7,478 bases of DNA from Actinomycetota bacterium. GTDB taxonomy: Bacteria > Actinomycetota > Actinomycetes > Nanopelagicales > Nanopelagicaceae. Positions 6,026-7,478 of this stretch are shown one piece after another (position 1 is the first letter of the stretch; every line of letters begins with the position of its first letter). The translations under genes were made by a program, and so were the position numbers. The stretch lies in contig WLQV01000053.1 of assembly GCA_009697555.1 (NCBI GenBank), positions 1-7,478 of the forward strand, read 5' to 3'. The notes below the pieces were generated by a model. That model ran no database searches, had not been told where the DNA came from, and saw nothing but the letters and a program-made list of their open reading frames with translations.

Positions 6026-7478
6026 ATGAAGGCGTTAATCGATCTCATCGCAGGCAGCGATGAGATTGCGCGCGCACTCACAACTGCCGACACCATTGTT
6101 GCGCCCCCTCCGATTAATGCATTTCTCATTGCGGCGCAAGCACGAGAGCGCAGCATTCTTGTTGTTACTGCAACAGGTCGCGCTAGTGAAGATTTAGTTG
6201 CCGAACTCGCTGCACTACATGAAAACGTGTGGGAATTTCCAGCTTGGGAGACTCTGCCACATGAGCGATTGAGTCCACGCGGTGACACTGTGGCACATCG
6301 AATTAGCACGCTTCATAAAATTCGCACTGCACAGCAACCATTTATTGTCGTCACTTCGGTACGCGCATTGATTCATCAAATTATTGCCGGATTAGCCGAA
6401 GGTGGCCCACTGACGTTGCGAGTAGGCGATGAAGTGCCATTGACTGGCTTAGTTACACAGTTAAGTGAGCTCGCTTATGTTCGAACCGACTTAGTAGAGC
6501 GTCGTGGTGAATTTGCAGTCCGCGGTGGAATTATTGACATCTTCCTTCCATTGGCACAGCACCCAATCCGAATTGATTTCTTTGGCGATGAGATCGAATC
6601 AATTCATGAATTTGAAATTTCAGATCAGCGAAGAAATGCCGAAGTGATCTCGGAAATTGAAGTCTTTGCCTGCCGCGAACTTCTCTTGAGTGAAGCGATA
6701 AAGAGCAAGGCGCTCACATTGAAGAGCCAACATCCAGGTGCCAGTGAGATGCTCGATAAGATTTCAGAGGGCATCGTGGTTGAAGGAATGGAATCCCTCA
6801 TTCCACTACTAGTTGATAAACAGGAATTAATTCTCGACTTACTTCCCAAAAATTGCGAAATTGTGTTTTTAGATCTACCGCGAATTACTTCACGAACCGC
6901 AGATCTATTGAGCACAAATGAAGAGTTCTTTGTGGCGGCTTGGTCTAATGCAGCAGTCGGTGGAAGTGCGCCAATTGCGCTGCCCCAAAGTGTAGAAAAG
7001 ACTTATCTGACATGGAGTGAACTCGAGCAGAAAATTCACTCGTTGAAGCTGGAAACCCTCTCAATTAATCCCTTTGGATCTGATTTAGATCCAGGAACTC
7101 TCTTCTTAGAGTGTGAGCCAATTGAAGCAATGCGCGGTGATACCGAGAAGGTAATTGAACTCTTCCTTAGCGAGGCTGGGCGCAAGAACCGCTACTTCTC
7201 TGCCTTTGGAAATGGCATTGCCGAGCGATACCGCGATCTCTTTCGTGAAGCTGAAATCAATGATGTGCAGATTCACACTGCGCCATTTGCCCATGGATTT
7301 TCACTTCCGAGCGCTGATCTAATCTATGTCACCGAACGCGATGTGACTGGAAGTAAGAGCAGCTACAAAGATGGCGATCGCCTGCCATCGCGTCGCAAAA
7401 ATAGTATCGATCCGCTCGAATTAAAGAGCGGTGATTATGTTGTCCATGAACAACATGGAATCGGGCGCTATCAAACAA
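6026..7478 (+). CDS. mfd: Transcription-repair coupling factor Mfd, N-terminal part
   Basis: Mfd recognises RNA polymerase stalled at a DNA lesion, pushes it off using ATP-driven translocation, and recruits UvrA for nucleotide excision repair. The frame stays open from ATG 6026 to the window edge, giving 484 complete codons of a protein usually over 1,100 residues. The N-terminal UvrB-homology module shows LVVTATGR (45-52), FPAWETLPHERLSP (71-84), VVTSVRALI (108-116) and RRGEFAVRGGIIDIFLP (159-175). FACRELLLSEA (214-224) and EGMESLIPLL (253-262) follow. The RNA-polymerase-interacting (CarD-like) domain begins at LKSGDYVVHEQHGIGRY (466-482) and is cut by the edge. The helicase motifs lie outside. 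The start is chosen because GAGGT (6015-6019) lies at ribosome-binding distance and upstream in-frame codons meet a stop at 5948-5950 without a better start. A strong hairpin sits over codons 5-15. Confidence 0.97.
   Translation, partial: MKALIDLIAGSDEIARALTTADTIVAPPPINAFLIAAQARERSILVVTATGRASEDLVAELAALHENVWEFPAWETLPHERLSPRGDTVAHRISTLHKIRTAQQPFIVVTSVRALIHQIIAGLAEGGPLTLRVGDEVPLTGLVTQLSELAYVRTDLVERRGEFAVRGGIIDIFLPLAQHPIRIDFFGDEIESIHEFEISDQRRNAEVISEIEVFACRELLLSEAIKSKALTLKSQHPGASEMLDKISEGIVVEGMESLIPLLVDKQELILDLLPKNCEIVFLDLPRITSRTADLLSTNEEFFVAAWSNAAVGGSAPIALPQSVEKTYLTWSELEQKIHSLKLETLSINPFGSDLDPGTLFLECEPIEAMRGDTEKVIELFLSEAGRKNRYFSAFGNGIAERYRDLFREAEINDVQIHTAPFAHGFSLPSADLIYVTERDVTGSKSSYKDGDRLPSRRKNSIDPLELKSGDYVVHEQHGIGRYQT
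6040..6068 (+). repeat. Strong hairpin within the first codons of mfd
   Basis: ATCTCATCGC (6042-6051) is perfectly complementary to GCGATGAGAT (6057-6066) around the five-base loop AGGCA. G6041-T6067 (wobble in RNA) and C6040-G6068 extend it to 12 pairs. It begins 11 bases after the start codon. It is the longest perfect short-loop inverted repeat I found in the window. No T-run follows. It could modulate mfd translation initiation, act as a DNA-binding dyad, or be a coding coincidence in IDLIAGSDEI. Confidence 0.6.

Noticed and set aside
6001..6029. Tiny upstream frames before mfd (ATG CAT TAG at 6001-6009; GTG at 6009 ending in TGA overlapping the mfd ATG)
   Set aside because: Neither has a ribosome binding site of its own, and such tiny frames are common by chance.
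5917..6309. Minus-strand open frame of 130 codons spanning the mfd start
   Set aside because: It covers the conserved N-terminus of mfd and its promoter region; the translation is low-complexity shadow sequence without a ribosome binding site.
7075..7112. Two successive small hairpins in mfd (TGGATCT/AGATCCA and ACTCT/AGAGT)
   Set aside because: They lie deep in coding sequence with short stems and no T-run or start codon nearby, so there is no reason to assign a function.
7443..7459. TCCATG/CATGGA hairpin near the right edge
   Set aside because: It has six pairs in the conserved VVHEQHGIG coding segment and is likely chance.

Overview
This window is a stretch of ordinary core bacterial chromosome. 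It carries six housekeeping genes: glmU (3' part only), prs, rplY, pth, ppc and mfd (5' part only). The proteins resemble those of Actinobacteria. Examples are the GVNDRAQL and NIGAATIFVNYDG segments of GlmU, the 326-residue PRPP synthetase with HKTRDP and DDMIDTAGT, the long CTC-type L25, and the CRELLLSE segment of Mfd. Hand counts of G+C on three 60-base lines gave 31, 30 and 22, so the base composition is moderate. That is low for Actinobacteria. Together with very short gaps and compact genes, it suggests a streamlined aquatic lineage such as the freshwater acI/Nanopelagicales group. This assignment is inference from composition and remembered protein similarity, not a database result.

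Layout: glmU (1-754, +) is followed after 30 bases by prs (785-1765, +). A 146-base gap holds a possible promoter, an inverted repeat and a foldable leader in front of rplY (1912-2556, +). A 44-base gap with a strong inverted repeat and a -10-like hexamer leads into pth (2601-3173, +), which has no Shine-Dalgarno sequence and looks leaderless. ppc (3174-5876, -) runs convergently and its stop codon directly abuts that of pth. A 149-base divergent region then separates ppc from mfd (6026-7478, +), which runs off the right edge. No stretch over 300 bases lacks a gene. I see no tRNA, rRNA, CRISPR array, insertion sequence, integrase, phage gene or toxin-antitoxin pair.

Functionally, GlmU makes UDP-GlcNAc for the cell wall and Prs makes PRPP for nucleotides, histidine, tryptophan and NAD. 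L25 binds 5S rRNA, and Pth rescues peptidyl-tRNAs that drop off ribosomes. Ppc refills oxaloacetate, and Mfd removes stalled RNA polymerase at DNA damage. The four left-hand genes are a familiar growth-linked cluster in Actinobacteria.

I found no convincing undescribed multi-gene system. The signals worth following are non-coding. They are a perfect 10-bp hairpin (12 bp with its extension) just inside mfd, interleaved alternative hairpins that could mask the rplY ribosome binding site, a dyad-embedded leaderless promoter at pth, and a zero-gap convergent pth/ppc junction.
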